Shown: positions 4,854 to 6,473 of the stretch, piece by piece | Numbering within the stretch: position 1 is the first letter of the stretch | How the letters are laid out: the number at the start of each line of letters is the position of its first letter | Assembly (NCBI GenBank): GCA_016212045.1 | Contig: JACRHO010000107.1 | Span: 1-6,473 of the forward strand | Source: Candidatus Omnitrophota bacterium | GTDB lineage: Bacteria > Omnitrophota > Gorgyraeia > Gygaellales > Profunditerraquicolaceae | Direction of reading: 5' to 3' | Length of the DNA stretch: 6,473 nt | Made by a program: the position numbers and the translations under genes | The notes under the pieces: model-generated | Databases searched by the model: none | What the model was told of the DNA's origin: nothing | What the model saw: the letters and a program-made list of their open reading frames with translations, nothing else

Positions 4854-6473
4854 ATGTTCAAGTCTCTAAAATTATATGTCGGCGCCAGCATTAATTTAGA
4901 AGAAATCCTCAAAACCTTAGTTGATTTCGGATACCAGCGCCAGGACGCTGTTTTAGAAGAAGGCGACTTTGCCCGTCGGGGCGCAGTGATTGATATCTTC
5001 GCCTTTACCTTTGAATTACCCATCCGCATTGAATTAGAAATTGATAAAATCTCCTCCATCAAGACCTTTAATCCTGACAATGGCCAGCCGCTTTGGGAGC
5101 ACCAGATGGTCATTATCCTTGCCTTTATCAAGCCGCAGACCTTTAAGGCAATCAGTTATAAAGAAGACCTACCTATTGATAATTTTCTGGATTTAAAACC
5201 CGGCGATTATGTGGTGCATAGTCAATATGGCATTGGCAGGTTTTTAGGAATAGAAAAAATAAAAATTAAAGATAAGTCCACCGACCATTTTGCCATTGAA
5301 TATGATAATGCGGAAAAACTGTATGTCCCTACCGAATCTATGCATCTATTACAGAAGTATGTGGCCTTTCAGATTAAAAGGCCAAGGCTCCATCGCTTAG
5401 GCTCATACGAATGGCAAAGGATTAAGCAAAGAACTAGAAAGGGAGTGCAGAAATTAGCCTGGGATTTACTTGAACTGCAGGCTAAGCGCCTGGCAGAGAG
5501 AGGATTTGCCTTTGCCCCTGATACCGACTGGCAAAAAGAATTTGAAAACACCTTTCCTTATCAGGAGACAAGCGGCCAGATTAAAGCCACGCAAGAAGTA
5601 AAACAGGATATGCAACAGTTGCAACCCATGGACAGGCTCCTCTGCGGAGATGTGGGTTACGGCAAGACCGAGGTGGCCATGCGCGCGGCCTTTAAGGCAA
5701 TGATGGATAATAAACAGGTCGCGTTCTTAGTGCCTACCACTATTTTAGCAGAACAACAGTATCAGAATTTTAGCGCGCGCTTGGAGAATTTTCCAGTAAA
5801 TATCCAGATGCTCTGCCGCTTTAAAACCGATGCCCAGCAAAAAGAGATTATAGAGGGGATTAAAAACGGCAGAGTAGATTTAGTGATTGGCACGCACCGG
5901 CTATTATCCGACGATATCGCCTTCAAGGACTTAGGGTTATTGATTATTGATGAGGAGCAGCGTTTTGGCGTCTTGGCCAAAGAGAAATTAAAGCGGTTAA
6001 GATTTAGCGTTGACGTTCTTACCTTGACTGCTACGCCCATTCCGCGCACCCTTTATATGAGCCTGATGAATACCCGGGATTTATCCGTGATAAATAGCCC
6101 GCCCCAAAATAGGTTGCCAGTCAAGACCGTTGTGGTAGAATATGACGAAGATATTATCCGCCAGGCAGTGTTGAAAGAATTAAGGCGCAAGGGCCAAATT
6201 TATTTTGTCCATAACCGCATTCAGGATATTGAAAAAATAAAGGATAAACTGGTTAAGGTTTTGCCTGCGGGCACAAGGTGTTCAGTAGCCCACGGTCAGA
6301 TGCCGGCAAGGTTATTAGAAAAAGTAATGTCTGATTTTTTACAAGGCAAAACCGATCTCTTTATTACGACAAATATTATTGAGTCCGGCATTGATATCCC
6401 GAATGTCAATACCATCATTGTGAATAATGCCCAGTGTTTTGGTCTGGCGGATTTACATCAATTACGCGGCCGG
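4854..6473 (+). CDS. mfd: Compact transcription-repair coupling factor Mfd (3' end outside window)
   Basis: Mfd displaces RNA polymerase stalled at DNA damage and recruits UvrA. The frame is open to the right edge (540 codons). Residues 13-80 resemble UvrB/Mfd domain 2, the UvrA-binding module (GY..V..GDFARRGAVIDIF, then PIRIEL). A linker of about 35 residues leads to the RNA-polymerase-interacting domain (GDYVVHSQYGIGRFLGI, 117-133, to KLYVPTESMHLL, 155-166). The RecG-like translocase follows: Walker A GDVGYGKT (265-272, K271), DEEQRFG (366-372), TATPIPRT (392-399), and motif VI beginning LHQLRGR at the edge. Canonical Mfd reaches the polymerase-binding domain at about residue 472 (E. coli) versus about 115 here, so D1a, D1b and D3 are missing. 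RecG is excluded by the polymerase-binding domain. It lies 21 bases after secDF. Confidence 0.93.
   Translation, partial: MFKSLKLYVGASINLEEILKTLVDFGYQRQDAVLEEGDFARRGAVIDIFAFTFELPIRIELEIDKISSIKTFNPDNGQPLWEHQMVIILAFIKPQTFKAISYKEDLPIDNFLDLKPGDYVVHSQYGIGRFLGIEKIKIKDKSTDHFAIEYDNAEKLYVPTESMHLLQKYVAFQIKRPRLHRLGSYEWQRIKQRTRKGVQKLAWDLLELQAKRLAERGFAFAPDTDWQKEFENTFPYQETSGQIKATQEVKQDMQQLQPMDRLLCGDVGYGKTEVAMRAAFKAMMDNKQVAFLVPTTILAEQQYQNFSARLENFPVNIQMLCRFKTDAQQKEIIEGIKNGRVDLVIGTHRLLSDDIAFKDLGLLIIDEEQRFGVLAKEKLKRLRFSVDVLTLTATPIPRTLYMSLMNTRDLSVINSPPQNRLPVKTVVVEYDEDIIRQAVLKELRRKGQIYFVHNRIQDIEKIKDKLVKVLPAGTRCSVAHGQMPARLLEKVMSDFLQGKTDLFITTNIIESGIDIPNVNTIIVNNAQCFGLADLHQLRGR

Noticed and set aside
4854..6473. RecG helicase instead of Mfd
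   Set aside because: The translocase part is shared with RecG, but the GDYVVH...YGIGRF to KLYVP polymerase-interacting domain and the domain-2-like N-terminus are specific to Mfd.

Overview
The window is a dense, all plus-strand stretch of bacterial housekeeping genes: hisF (3' end only) - hisI - trpE - rpsP - [162-nt intergenic region] - yajC - secDF - mfd (runs off the right edge). I see no RNA gene, insertion sequence, CRISPR array or prophage. The AT-leaning composition, lysine-rich proteins, bacterial Shine-Dalgarno sites and fused SecDF fit an uncultured bacterial lineage. Candidatus Omnitrophota or another PVC-associated candidate phylum is my best guess, but that is an impression and not a demonstrated placement.

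Left block (1-2159): two histidine genes overlap by the ATGA arrangement. trpE, the first enzyme of the tryptophan branch, begins two bases after the hisI stop. rpsP (ribosomal protein S16) follows trpE after 13 bases, which contain a strong AGGAGG ribosome-binding site. The spacing suggests one transcript joining amino-acid synthesis to ribosome assembly. hisE, trpG and the usual rpsP partners (rimM, trmD, rplS) are not next to these genes.

Middle (2160-2321): the only sizeable non-coding gap. It holds two separate structures. The first is a perfect 16-bp inverted repeat whose left arm carries a consensus TTGACA -35 box. The second is a long imperfect hairpin tipped by TCCGCCTGCGGCGGA, ending just before the yajC ribosome-binding site. 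This is probably where a second transcription unit starts.

Right block (2322-6473): yajC and secDF encode accessory parts of the Sec translocon that use the proton gradient to help pull proteins across the inner membrane. All three key proton-path residues of SecDF are recognisable. Downstream, with its own good ribosome-binding site, is a gene for the transcription-repair coupling factor Mfd. It is the most unusual gene here. It starts cleanly at a UvrB-domain-2-like (UvrA-binding) module and passes almost directly to the RNA-polymerase-interacting domain and the RecG-like translocase. It therefore lacks the D1a, D1b and D3 regions of a canonical Mfd and is about 355 residues shorter to the same point. 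Its C-terminus lies outside the window.
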